From Trebouxia sp. TZW2008 (Eukaryota; Chlorophyta; Trebouxiophyceae; Trebouxiales; Trebouxiaceae), in assembly GCA_002118135.1 (NCBI GenBank), contig BDIU01000004.1, forward strand, positions 124,001 through 188,000: a stretch of DNA of 64,000 bases. The letters run 5' to 3'. Below, piece by piece: positions 23,001-35,135 of the stretch. Every line of letters begins with the position of its first letter. Positions within the stretch are counted from its first letter, which is position 1. A program made the translations under genes and the position numbers. The notes under the pieces are model-generated. The model searched no databases. It was not told the origin of the DNA and saw only the letters and a list, made by a program, of their open reading frames with translations.

Positions 23001-26000
23001 GCTGCCTTTTCTGCAGCTCCTGCTTTGTTGGCAAGAGCAGCTCTGTGATCAGGCAATGCCCAGACTGCCCTGGGAGGCAGTGATGGCGCTGGCTGATCAC
23101 AGAGCTGCCCTTGCCAACAAAGCAAAAGCTGCAGACAAGGCATCACTCCCTTGCTACTGAACTGCTTCTGCAGACACAAAAGAAGTCCAGCTCATGTTTT
23201 GTAGGAAGGACAGGAGCTAGAACAGGAGCAAGAGGCAAGCAGGGAGGCACTCCGGGCTTTAGCCAGTCAAAGGGCTGCCCAACAAAGCAGGAGCTGCAGA
23301 AAAGGCAGCATTCCCTTGTTAATGAACTGCTGTTTGAAACACAAGACAAATCCAGCTCATGTTTTGGGTTCAATGGTAGGAGCTAACATCAGAGGTAGAG
23401 GCGAGCAGGATGGCAGTGAGGGCGTCGGCTGGTCAAAGGGCTGCGCTTGGCTTGAATGCAAGAAAAGCCAATGTGCAGGCAGCAGCACTCAACTGCTATT
23501 CGGTTGCTGTATTAGAGTGCTCTTAGTTGAATCTGTTTTGACAAGCGTTGGAACAGGAGCTAGAGGCAAGCAGGGTGGCAGTGAGAAGGTTGGCTGGTCA
23601 AAGAGCTTGGCTTAAGTCTATCTGCAGCAGCATTCACTTGTTGCAGAAATGCTGGCTGAAGCAAGGTCACACGATGAATTCTCACAGCATCACGTGCATT
23701 GACAGGCACTGGAGCAGGAGCCAGAGGCAAGCAGGGTCGCAAAGAGGGCGCTGGCTGGTGAAAGGGCTGCCCTGACAAATTCAGCAGGAGCTGCAGACCC
23801 AAGCAGCTGCTCTCACAGCTTTTACAAACACAGGACTTGGCCGCAACCCTCACAGCAAATTGTGCATGAGTAGGAGCTGGAACGGGAGCTGGAGGCAAGC
23901 AGGGTTCCAGCCAGTGGTGCTGAAAAAAATCCAGCTGTCAGTGTAAAGACATTTCCAAGATTGGCAGACAGGACAGATATAGGACTTGGGAGGCTGGCCA
24001 CAGGCATTCTTGTCAACAGCTTGCCTCCAGCTCCTGCTTCAGCTCCTGTCAAAGCGCTTCTGTTTGTGAGCATGCTTAGCATTGACTCTGCTTGCAGCAT
24101 TGGTCTTATCAGAGTTGAGTATCGCTTGTTTTGCGGCTCCTGTTGCACTGGCAAGCGCAGCTTTGTGACCAGCTAGAGCCCTCACTCCTGCCTCCAATTC
24201 CTGTTCCAGCGCCTGAAAGGGACTATTTTCCCTATCAGCAATCTAGACGTGTGCTTGGAACCACTAGAACAACAAAATGCAAACATGCGTCTATGCTTTG
24301 GAATGTCAAAACGCACACATGCACAGCATGCAGCACACCTTGACAGCATCATTGGCCTGCTCTTCTTCAGCTCTGAGCCCTGCTTGCACCTGTCTCAGGC
24401 GGCCCTCAGCCTCCACTGCTGCTGAAATGGCTGCTGCTCTCTTCAGCATCTCATCTGCTGCAGCTGCTGCATCAGCCGCCTGCAGCCAGTCATGCAGCAA
24501 CTCTCATCATGTTGTGGCCTGAACTGCTTAACAAGACTTGAGTGATGAGAAACAACTCTCAGGAGCTCCGCAGCCCCCACTGCAGCAAAATGGCTGCCGC
24601 TTTCTTCAGCATCTCATTTGCTGCAGCTGCTGCATCAGCCGCCTGCGTCCAATTGCATAGCAATATCAACCTGTTATGGCTTGAAGCACTTTAAGTGAGA
24701 CATGGCCTGAATCAGTCTTCCATTGATTACACAGGCCAAAGCAAGGGCAGTAGGACGCGAATGTGAATGTTGAAGCCTCCCAGCTTGCAAATTTGGGTAC
24801 AGGCAGATGCAATCACATCTGCATAACTATACAGACGGAGCTGGCTTGGGCAAGAACCCATGACAGAAGGCGGCGGTGCATTTGGGCAAGATCCTTGGCA
24901 GCAGAATGTCTGCGGATAACAATGAGTGCCAAATGTCAAAGTCTTGCACTTGCAAACAGTGTGTCAAGACCTTCTGACATGCCAAAGCCATGCACATGGA
25001 CACAGAGTGTATCAGAAAGCTCTGCATGCCAGCTGGCCTGCTTGTCAAACAGGATTTGCTGCTGCTTGGCAGCTGCTGCTGCAGCAACAGCCTGTTCCCT
25101 GATGCTCTGCACAGCAAGCTCGCCTGCATTCCTTTCTGCATGCCAAGATCATGCCCGTGCAAACAGTGCTTGGAAACACTCTGCACGTGACGACATGTCA
25201 GCTGACCTGGTTGTCAAAGGGTATGCTGCTGCTTAGTGGCTGCTGCAGCAGCGACAGCCTGTTCCCTGGTGCTCTCAACAGCAAGCTCTCCTGCATCCTT
25301 TTCTGCATGCCAAGAGCATGCACGTGCAAAGTGTGTGTGCAGACGCTTTGCATGTGAAGGTAGGCCAGCTGACCTGCTTGTCAAACAGGGTCTGCTGCTG
25401 CTTAGCGGCTGCTGCTGCAGCAACAGCCTGTTCCCTGGTGCTCTGCACTGCCAGCTCCTCAGCATTCCGTTCTGCTTCCTCTGTGGCAACAGCTTTGCGG
25501 TCCTCTGCCAAGCGAGCCAGGGTCTTGTCATACTTGGCAGCAAAGGAGTGCATCTGCTGGTCGATTTCACCCAGCCTGTCTGCAGCTGCAGCTAGGGCCT
25601 CTTCCTTCTCTGCTAGTTGACGCCTACACAATCATAAGCAAATTTTGAGTTGTGGACAGGTATCTTGAACCCGAGAGACGTAGGGCTCAGCCTACATCAT
25701 GGACTTGACAAGCAATGTAGAGGGTGAGCGAATTTGCAGACTGATCCAATACATTGCAGTATAAGCAGCTCTGTTGAGCTGAGTCAGGCAGCTTGCGGTG
25801 GTGCACTAAACTGTCTCCATGTGTATATGCATGTCAGTGAATCCACTGAAACCAGATGAAAAGTAGTGGCTCCTTCGTTGTGACAACGTGCACTTGCACA
25901 GATCCTGTGTACCTGAGCGTTTCAACCTCCTCATGCAGGCTGTCATGCTCCTCAGCTGCTGCTGAGCGCTGTGCAGCCACAGGGCGGGTAGCCTCCTCTA

Positions 26001-29000
26001 TCTTGCTGTCAACGCTGTCCTGCTCGCGATCTATCCAGTCCTGCCTGGCAGTGATGCGCGCCCGCAGCTCCTCCATGTGCTCTTCCGAAGCTGCTATGGA
26101 GTCTGCTAGCTTACCGGCAGCCTGCACCGACATTTCTGTGGCCTTTGAAGGGCTGCTGAAAGCAGCAGCGTTCAGACTGTAGTAATATTACTACAGCAAC
26201 AGCTGTGTGCTGGAGTTGCTTTTGAGAACTGTCTACCTGCCAGTCAACTTGAGGACTTGAATACTTGTCAGTACCCTTCAGGACATGCTTAGTTGATGCA
26301 GTGGCCACAAAAATGGGTTTGACTGCATCTGTTGCACACACAGCACGCGATGGGTCATTGCTGACGAGGACTTCAGATTGAGGCATGCCTTGAAAGATGC
26401 TTCATGAGAGAAAGAGAGAGAGAGAGAGAACAATTTTACATGCTTTTGTGAGTGCATCGCGCTTTCAGAACAGGTCATCACCCAAGTGCAGAACGCCCAT
26501 GAAGCCCACCTTCTGAGCCTGTTGCGCTGCCTGTGTGGCCTTTTGCTGAAGAGCCGTCTGTAGCTGGGCTGTTGCATCAGCTGCAGACTGCCACACAGCC
26601 ACTTGCTGTGTAACGATGTCCACTCTGCGTGCCACAGCCGCCTCGCATTCCAGCTCGCCTGCCCTAGCAGACCTTTCCAAAGCCTGGATGTGCGCCCTGC
26701 ACAACACAATAGTTGACAATTCATCAATCATTCGAAAGGAGAAGGGGGGCGTCAAGGGGGGGGGGGCATGTGGAGGGTCAGGGGCGGTGAGGGTGGTGAG
26801 CTTGATCAATAGCACCCCTGTGTTTTGCATGCAGGATATTTCCAGCTTGGACTGACAGATTCCATGAGCGCAGCGCCTGATTCTTACGACATCGAGCAAT
26901 GGCGTAACACTGTTGTTGAAGGCAAGAGTGCACTCAAGTCATTCTGGAAGATGATGGGCACTGCTGGGCAGCCACATTATGAGCGACATGAGCGGCCCTA
27001 AAGCTGACAGAGCATTGCGCATAACCTGCCACATGATCAGCACACAGCATAACATGGGCAACACGCACAGCAAACACACCTGAGGGAATCAAGCTCGCTG
27101 CTGAGGTTTGCAGCTGACTCAAAATCCTCCTGTTCCACTGCCAGCCTTTCTGCCTCTTCCAGCTGACGCACCTGACCTGTCAGCCATGACACATTCACTG
27201 TCTGCCTACATTGTGGTATGTTTACTTGCCGTGCTGGACAAATCACAGCATTGCAAGTCAAAGTGCAGATTGTTTGGAGTGCTTGTCAATGCTGCATGGC
27301 AGCTGTAATGACATGCTTGCACTGGCAGCCATTAACATAGTGTCAATTGCACCTCAAGCAAAGTTTTCAGTAAGGGACAGGTGTCGAGCAGGGTGAATGG
27401 TTCGTATCAAAGTACAAGCTGAATCATCTTGCAAGATTCGCCAGTATACTTCCTTTGCAGATTGCTATATGTGCCCATGATTGCGCTTTGTGCCCAAACC
27501 TCACACACATGACATTGTGGCAGGTGGAAAACCTTTGAAGAGGGTCGGCTTACTCATATCTGACACAGCCTCAACAGTGAAGGTATGCCGCTTCTGCCTT
27601 GCAGCATGCTCATCAAGGATTGCTGCATTGATCTTGTCCCCCAGCGAAGCTACTTGCTGCTGAGCTTTGCTCTGCACGACTTGCAGGCTCTCCTCAAATG
27701 AGGCTCCTTTGGCTGCCTGCGTAGCAATTGGCTCACACGCTTGACATCATCAGACAAATGGCTGTGACAGCAAGTCTGAAGCAGACTTAAGATGTGTGAG
27801 AAGGGCATGCTATGATGCACATTTGATGGCTAAGCAAGCCTGTGCAGATGCTGTGAAACAAGTTGTTGTCATCAACAAAGGCAACAGGAGTGCACCGGGA
27901 TGCTGAAAGACGCCCAACTGGCCGCTTCATGAAGTTCATCGAGAGACTGAGACAACATACTCTGCGACACAAATATTTACGCACTGGCGCATCGCGTCTG
28001 ACGCATTGGCACCAATCTATTGTGCTTTTCACAGTGCAGAATGCATCTTAGTAGCCGCGTTTCTCAAAGCTGGTATACTGCGTGTTACGCATGTGTCAGC
28101 ACTCAAGTTCATGATGCTGTGTGCCAGTGCCTTACCTGCAGAAGCGCCTCAGGGGTCAAAGCAACAGTTTTGGGCTGCGCTTGGGCTCCCGCAATGGCTG
28201 TCAATGCAACAGGCGCTGGTGCAGCAAGGCTGGCAGCCACAGCGTCTGTCAGTGACAGTCCTGCCAACCCACTTACACCAAAACTCGTGTCAGCTGCTGC
28301 TGCCTTGTTCTGCTGCTTGACTGAGTGCTTTTTGGGGCTTGTGGACAAGCTGTTGCTAGGCTGTGATGCTGCAGCTTTGGCAGGTGAAGTGGGCTTGGCA
28401 GATTGGCTTTCTGAGCTTGCTCGACTGGCTTGAGATGGGCTGCTAGGCGCGTACTCTGTCACGCCTGCTTTCACTGGCAGCTTCAGCGTCGATGCACCTG
28501 TCTGTGGCAATGTGGCTAGTGCTGCTGGTACTGCTGCTGGATTGCCTGCTACCTGACTTGCTCCTGGCAGTGGTGTGGCAGACTGTTGGGCTGATGCTGT
28601 TGGTGCTGTAGCGGCTGGCAGAAGAGAGGCGAGGTCTGCTTGCACATTTGGCTGAGCAGGTGAATCGCCTACAGCGATGCTACTGCTAGCAGGGACTGAA
28701 GCTGCAGCTAGCCTTGGTGAGGGAGCTGTTCCAGATAATGTGCGTACAGCACTCACCTCGCCAGGCTCATCCCGGGCATACCCAACTCTTCTTGTGGTCT
28801 TCTTCTTCCTGCGACCTTCTGTAGCAGCTGCAGGCGCAACTGCAGGAGCAGCTGAAGCTAGTGACGCCAATGGCACACAGCTATTCTGTGAGGGTGCAGA
28901 TGTGACTTCAGAGACAGCGGCTGTTGGAAGTTGTGATTGTGTAGGAATGCTGGGCCCAGATAGAGCTGGTCCACTAGAAGCCGTAGCTGTGTAGGCAGTT

Positions 29001-30602
29001 GATGCTGGCGCTGCTGCTGCTGCTGCTGCTGTTGCTGGTGGTGGTGTTGTTGCAGATGGTGATGGAGGCTGAATTGTGAGCTGCTCAAGACCAGAGAACA
29101 GATCTGCTGGAAGAGGCATGGAACCAGAGCTGCAAAGTACATGAGGACTGAGGACTGTGTGAAGGATCAAGGCCAGCACGTCCAAGCAAGCAATCATGGC
29201 ATGAATATAGCTTACGTCATCTGTGCTCCAGGACAATGTGCTGATGTGTTTGAGCAAGGACAGGCTGCATCATGATGCTCTGGTCAGCATCAACGCCTGC
29301 CTAATACTTCAGAAACAAGTCCAACCGCAAGCATCAGCATGCACACCCTGAGGGAGACAAATGTGTACTGTTTAATGTGACACACGCAATGCATCAAGGC
29401 CAATATGTCAGACATGAGGCAGGCCAGTGCTTTATGCATCTAGCAGACTTGTTGAACATCACTAGCAAGCATGCATGTGACAACGATCATGATCATGATC
29501 AGCAGCATCGGCACATTACCTGACATTGCGCTCCACGACCTGCTCTTGTGCAGGCTGTGCCGACTCAGTCTGTGGAGCGTGCTGCTGCACTACATCTGCT
29601 GCAAAGCCTGGCAAGTCTAAGCCGCTGAACATGTCAACTGAGCTGCTGGGCATCACAGGGGCGGTGTAGCCACTGCCGGTTTCAGCAACTTGTGCTTTTG
29701 ACTGAGCCTGTGCCTTGTGACCACCAATTCTCTTGTCTGAACACGCCACAGAAATGTGACTGGGCATCACCTGCATTGCCTGGTTGATGCACATTGATGC
29801 ATTGATACATGGGAATGGCTCAAGGTGCTTGAGAGGTGCTGTAAGGCTTGCTGCCGTAATGATGGAGGATGCCAGAAGCAGTGAATCACCATACTCGTTA
29901 GTTCATTCATTGACACTCTGAAATGCTTGTGCATGATGTCTGACATATTGGCGCCAATGCAATGCCCACATGAGAGTCAACACTGCATCTCAGTGGTGTG
30001 CACTCTGAAAGAATTGTGTGTGGCTATGATGCATGGTGATTCACAGGCAAGAAGGGTTGCTCAAGGCTTGCTTGTGGCCTCACCTTCATGAGTTGAGGGA
30101 GGCTTGTCTGCAGGCGTGGCGTCTTGAGCCAGCATCTGTTCAGTTGCAGACTGCAGGCTGCGCTGCAGCTCATTCACTTGCCTGAAACAGCATCCATGTT
30201 TGATAGATAGCCATGCGAGATTGCTGCTGATTTTGCAAGTAACGGGGTGCTTACTCGCGCCAAACACCCTTCATGTCGTTGTCTGGCATTTTTGTCACTG
30301 CACCCTCCAACACTTGGACTGCATGCAAGCAGAAAGTTGAGATGCAATCTTTTTTGGATCGAAGGAAGCAAGTCCATGTCAACACAAGCCTGACCTAATC
30401 GGGTAGCCTCGTTCAAAAGCGGAAAGTCGTGCTGCGTGCTGCTGCGCAGCCTGATCAGCAGCTTTTCTGCCTTGCCAAGCATTTCAGGCATCTGCTGCTC
30501 TGTCTGCGACGGCGACTTGCGTAGACCTGCGCTTTGCCCTCCGCTGCTGCCGGTTGGGGTGCTGGGAGCTCCAAGCTTGAGTTGTTGAAAGAAGCTCTTC
30601 AT
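17048..30602 (-). CDS. Long coiled-coil protein with two UVR-like motifs
   Basis: Sixteen exons: 30602-30395, 30318-30255, 30181-30084, 29736-29520, 29129-28136, 27716-27554, 27176-27080, 26696-26510, 26142-25913, 25623-25374, 24479-24339, 22738-22574, 21636-21550, 21239-21126, 18943-18432, 17951-17048. Phases agree throughout; 4431 nt, 1476 residues. The start MKSFFQQLKLG is the first ATG in frame. Two DMFSGL/DLFSGL-type short motifs lie in exons 4-5, followed by a long Ala/Pro/Ser region. Residues about 582-1005 are Ala/Glu/Gln-rich coiled coil. UVR-like helices (pattern L-E-x-A-x-x-x-E-D/K-F-E/D-x-A) occur near 582-614 and 1012-1045. The C terminus is Ser/acidic and probably phosphorylated. 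I do not recognise a named family; the DxF-type motifs hint at trafficking, weakly. Its introns contain large repeat arrays. Confidence 0.72.
18960..19385 (-). repeat. Decayed copies of the start of coiled-coil exon 15
   Basis: Around 19045-19110, 19185-19245 and 19370 the sequence surrounding the exon 15 acceptor (18943) recurs, marked by GGCCTTGCATGCTGC and CTTCCTCATGTCAAGCTGTTTG. The copies lie upstream in the transcript. Confidence 0.7.
19430..20840. repeat. Satellite-like array, about 11 units of 120-130 bp
   Basis: Intron 14 of the coiled-coil gene holds units marked by ATGACAAGCTGCAG, GTCAGGCCATTGAGAC and AACAGCCACTGA, at roughly 120-130 bp spacing (for example near 20286, 20408, 20531, 20651, 20779). 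Units drift strongly, the left ones most. No coding frame persists. Confidence 0.8.
21637..22425 (-). repeat. Seven ~125-bp tandem units derived from coiled-coil exon 13
   Basis: Units repeat the block GCAGACAGGGCAGCAGCCCC and TGACTGTCAAATCTGTCA. The first matches the beginning of exon 13 (21636; GAAALSAEAK) and its acceptor, so the array consists of the exon head plus the preceding intron. Copies lose the exon frame after about ten codons. Confidence 0.85.
22750..24210. repeat. ~170-bp exon/intron array with an inverted central block
   Basis: About nine copies of the exon 12 unit (coding ELEQELEASRVAVRALAG) follow the real exon (22738-22574). Copies near 22920, 24035 and 24200 read on the minus strand like the gene. 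Those near 23204, 23373, 23544, 23700 and 23875 read on the plus strand. The junction near 23010-23130 is a long hairpin: TGCTTTGTTGGCAAGAGCAG and its near-complement about 40 bp apart. Confidence 0.82.
24565..24660 (-). repeat. Partial copy of coiled-coil exon 11
   Basis: TTCTTCAGCATCTCATTTGC and CTGCATCAGCCGCCTGC match exon 11 (24479-24339) and its acceptor. The copy is upstream in the transcript and lacks the rest of the exon. Confidence 0.75.
24990..25350 (-). repeat. Two decayed copies of the end of coiled-coil exon 10
   Basis: The end of exon 10 (QAVAAAAAAKQQQTLFDKQ; donor at 25373) and its following intron recur twice with a period of about 170-180 bp, centred near 25080 and 25250. 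Here the copies lie downstream of the intact exon, unlike most other cases in the window. Confidence 0.82.
26406..26430. repeat. (GA)n microsatellite in an intron
   Basis: An almost pure GA run follows exon 8 of the coiled-coil gene. A separate G-rich tract lies at about 26752-26767. Confidence 0.9.
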
Positions 30603-31036
30603 GACCTGGGATATTGATGTCAACCTAGCTTGATTCCGCAGCTAACTGAGAAATTGAGCGCCAGCTGTCTGGTGATTTAGCGCGCGAGATGTGCAGGTTG
30701 ATCAATCACGATGGCCGGTTTTACTACCTTTGTCAACTCTGCGGGTCATGCATGCTGGCGTGACATGGAGCCTGCAATCTATGGCAAAGCTACTGTCGCG
30801 CTCGAATGCTGATCTTCGATCAGAACGCCGTTCGTGGAAGTGTTTGAGAGCCGAGCTGCGAGTGCGCGAGCAGTTCCTGCATGCTCTTCGTCTTCCTCTT
30901 CACGGCAGTCTGCAGTGCCACTGCAGATACAGACAACCCACCTCATTGAACGCGATGCACACAACGCGTATACCAATGCATGCACGCAGAGCTTTGATGC
31001 GACCTTTCGTGCTGTGACACGACTCGCTGCAGCAGT
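30603..31036. promoter_or_regulatory. Shared divergent promoter region
   Basis: 434 bp separate the coiled-coil gene (minus) from the plastid-like protein gene (plus). The stretch is visibly richer in CG dinucleotides than the introns around it, as are the other divergent regions here. Confidence 0.5.
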
Positions 31037-34000
31037 ATGAACGCGCTGAGTAGCACGGGTGGCAGCCCGCAACTGTCGATGCAAAGTACAGTGAGGTGCC
31101 GTGGCTGTGTTGCAATACCTCTGGCTCGCACACACGGGGGCAGGCTCAGACGAGCTTCTGTCGTACGATGCCAGGCAAAGTGGAGAGGGCACATTGCCTC
31201 GGCGGTTCTGCTGTCAACTGCAGGTCAACAACTTGTACTTCCCCTCACCCCGCCTGCGTACGCGCTGACGGCAGCCGAAAGGTACTTCAAGCTCGCATAC
31301 GACAGTTCCGTGTTCTCCGGCAACACCAACCGCGCTCAAGCTGTTCGTGCTGGTGCTGCAGCTCCCAAGCACCTGAACACCTGCTGTCAGTCAAACGCAA
31401 CTTTCTGGAGGACATACTCATGCAGGAGCTGGGGATCAGGCAAGGCTGCTGCAAAGTCATATATGCAACAATTTCTCCTTCGTTACACAACATGTCTTGG
31501 CTTCTGAGCTCCTACACCTTCTCAGCCTGTTGCAACAAGCTCACATGGCACCACACACAGCGTTTGTGCTTCTGGGCTTTGGAACTCTCACATTCTGCAC
31601 ACACAGCACCTTTCAGCAGCAGAGGTTGAATTTGCCACTGTGACACAGGCTGAAAACACTGTCAGATGAGGATCTGCTGGTTATGCTTGAGCAAGTGCAC
31701 TCTGGTCATTTCCCTCTGGCAGCGCCTAGCCTACGTGACTCAGAAACAACCCCTCAGCCAGCAGCTTCTGTCAGCAGTCAAGCTCGAACTGCCAGTCCCA
31801 GCAGCAGTCAGTATGCTAACCAGCTGGCAGACAGGCAAGCCTCAAATAGTAAGGCAACTTCAAGCTCAGCAGCTCAGGACACTAGCAGCAGCAACAGCAG
31901 CAGCGGCACTAGCAAGGCCAATGCAGCTAAGACAGCAAGTGGGCCACAGCGCGTCGCTGAGAATGCTGCTGGTGCTGATGCAAAGTCAGGCTTTGAGGGT
32001 CTGCCTGAAGCGGTACAGCAACAGGGATATAGGTTTCAGGCTTTCACAAGGCCCCTTATGCAACGCATGCAAGGTCAGCCCTCAACAACAAAAACAGTAG
32101 TACCCATTACACTTTCTTGCCTACATTGCTAGGTGTGTGTGGCACAAGTCCTGTCTCGCCAGGCAGGCTTGTTTTGAGTGTCACGATAAGGACGTCTGAT
32201 GTCAGCCCATTTCAGGCTTTGAGTTAACCATTTGTCTGTAAAGTGAGGCAATGGTCTTGTGCATTTGCAAGGAGCATTTGTGTCTAGAGAAGGACAATGA
32301 CCTCATGGTTTTGCAATGGCCAGGAAATGGATCAGTGAGTATAAGAGGCGTTTTGAGCAGAATCCTAGGATTGATGGCCTTGAATGATGTCCATACGTTG
32401 ACTTGACGCAATTTGCAAGGGCTCTTGTGTGATAGTGTCAGTGCTGAAACTTTGTGCCTTGTCTGCAGGCACTAGCAGTCTGCCCAAGGCTGAGTCCCAA
32501 AAGGGCGAGGCTGCATCAGCTGCAAAGCCGCAGGCATCACCCAGCAATTCACCCCAGTCAAACACACCTGAAGTCAGCCCTTCTCAGTCATCTACAGCCA
32601 AGTTAAGTACACCTCAGTCAAATTCGACCCAGTCAAGCGCCTCTGCTTTGAGTGCCTCTGAGTCAAGAGCCTTTGAGTCAAGAGCCTCTGAGTCAAGTGG
32701 CCCTGAGTCAAGGGCAGAGGCTGGGAAAGGTCCTGCCCCTGCCCCTTCAGCACAACAGCAGTCAGATACCCAAGGGGTGACTCAGCCTCAGCCTACTCAG
32801 CAGCCCGACTCAAGCCCTGTTTCCTCAGCTCAGCTGACTCAGCCTCAGGGTCAGTCTCAGCCTCAAAGTCAATCCAAGTCTGGTGAGCTGATTCAGTCTG
32901 TGGGTCAGTCTCAGCCTCAGAGTCAATTCAGGTCTGGTGAGCTGACTCAGCCTCAGAGTCAGTCTCAGCCTCAGAGTAGACTCAGGCTTGGTGAACAGCC
33001 TCTGCAGTCAACAGCAGAGTCTCCTGCTGCAGCACAACAGGAGGCACAGCAACAGGCTGAGGAGGCACAGCAACAGGCTGAGGAGCCAAAGCCTGCCCCT
33101 CCTGAGGCAGCAGCAGCAGCAGCAGCATCACAGCGTGGTGCACAGCAGGCACAGCAGGCACAGCAGCAAGTCGGGGCTGAACTACAATCTGCTCCAAGTG
33201 AGGCAAATGCAACAGCATCACAGCGGGCCTCACAGCATGATGCACAGAAGCAGGGCCAAGTAGCGACTAGCAAATCCTCCAAACAAGCAACACGGCTGCA
33301 GAATCAAGCTGGAGTTGGCAAAGCTCCTGATCAAACCCCCCTGGCATCAAGTTCAGAGCAGGACACAAAGGCGGACCAGTCTGTTGGTGTGGCAACTCAG
33401 CGGTCTGATCCATTGCAGCAGGCTGCGTCAGCTGACAAGCCAGCTTCAAGCTTTATTCAAGGCGCAGTCTTGGACGCTGTGAAAGACGCAAAGATTAGTG
33501 GTGAGTCTTCAGATGCAGAGGAGGAGCAAGACAAGAGTGCTGGGTTGCCATCTGACAGCAAGGCAGTCAACAGCGATGATGTTGAAGACGCAACCACCCG
33601 CATGCTGCGGTCAGCAGGTACAAATGAAACTGAACCTTGACAATTTTTGTATGACCTCCTGCTAGTTCTGTTCGTGATACATACTTGAGTTGTTCTGCCT
33701 GCTGCAGCTTTCCATTTGATGCCTTTGCTCCAAACACATCGTTATGGCCCAAGACTGCCATCTTCTAAAAGAATGAACAAAGGCAACAACATGTCTTGGT
33801 GTCACGCTGATTGGGTTGTGTCCTTTGGGGAGGCCTCTGCTTGCGTAATGCAGACCCCACTGGCTATGGCTTTGACTATCTTGCCGCATACCCCTTTCCC
33901 TGTAATTCACATGTAAATGGACATATGAAGAGCCTATGCGATCCTTCTTGCAAGCACCAGCGTGTGGTTGGAGAGTCAGCAATCGCATGCTGCCGCTGCA

Positions 34001-35101
34001 GGAGTCTCAATCCCTTCGTCCATGATGTCAGAGGATAAAGCTGACACAGCGGCTTCTGCAAATGGGGTTCAGACACCTCTGAAAGACACCAGCATTGCTG
34101 GCGTTCTTGGTGAGCTGCATTTACATCTGCTCTTGCCGCTTTGCATCCATACATACACAGAGAGAAGTCAGTTTGCAAGAGCTGTGTGTCTGCACACAAT
34201 CCTGTTCTTCTGTGCATTTGTTACACTCAGGGATGGTGCCATTTTGATTGGAAGTGTGGCGAGAATTTAAGAGGCCAATGTTGGCAATCCTGACAGTTGC
34301 ATATTGCGCTGTTTGCCCTCACTGCCAGCTTGGTTTAGTCAAGCTCAAGTTCTGATACACAGGTTTTCAGACCCTATGCAGCACAGTATGCTGCCCAGAC
34401 AGTGGCGCCTTTGCAGGCTGACCTAGATCTGACTATGCACAAATCAGCCCAAACACCCATATGAAACTGGCGTGTGACACCTTTCTTGCATACCAATGCA
34501 GTGTGAGCATTGATTGACACTGACATTGTTCACATGGACAGTAACTATCATGTGAAGCATTGATGTGGGTGCTGCAGGCACAGTGTGGCAGCAGACTTCA
34601 CCCCAGCTGAGATTCATGGCAACTCTAGCAGCCATCAGCACCGTGGCTGGTGTGACTGCCCAGTTGATCCGTGCCTTGATAGCTGCTGCTTCGAGATGGT
34701 GGGCTGCAAGGCAACAGCCATCAAACAGCAGGAGCAGTGTAGTACAGGGGCCGTCACTGGGTTGGGGTTTAGGACAGTGGTTATATGATGATGGGGGCTC
34801 AAAACAGGGGACCCCATCAAATGGTGGAGGGTCAAGGCAGGGCGCCCCATCAAGTGATAGGGGGGTAGGGCAGGGGCCAGCAGCGCAGCCGTCTTCAGTG
34901 CAAGCTGAAGTTGCTCAAGGACGGGTCAAGCAAACTCTACAGAGCTTGACGGCTGCGCCAAGTGCTGCTTTCACAAAGGTGACAGGGTTGCTGAACAGGT
35001 CAAAGCCTGAGGACGCAAAGGCTGACGGCAACCTTCAGAAACCTCAGAACACTTTGGCTGATCAGCAGAGGCAGCAGCAGCAGCAGAGACAACAGCAGAG
35101 A

Positions 35102-35135
<34 letters not shown>

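Noticed and set aside
24060..24210. Copy of exon 12 as an extra exon of the coiled-coil gene
   Set aside because: It has a good acceptor (CTTTCAG|GCG) and 50 open codons but no usable donor before the stop; exon 11 joins the 22738 copy in phase.
32988..33263. Additional frames in the Gln-rich exon of the plastid-like gene
   Set aside because: CAG-rich sequence is open in several frames; only one joins the neighbouring exons.
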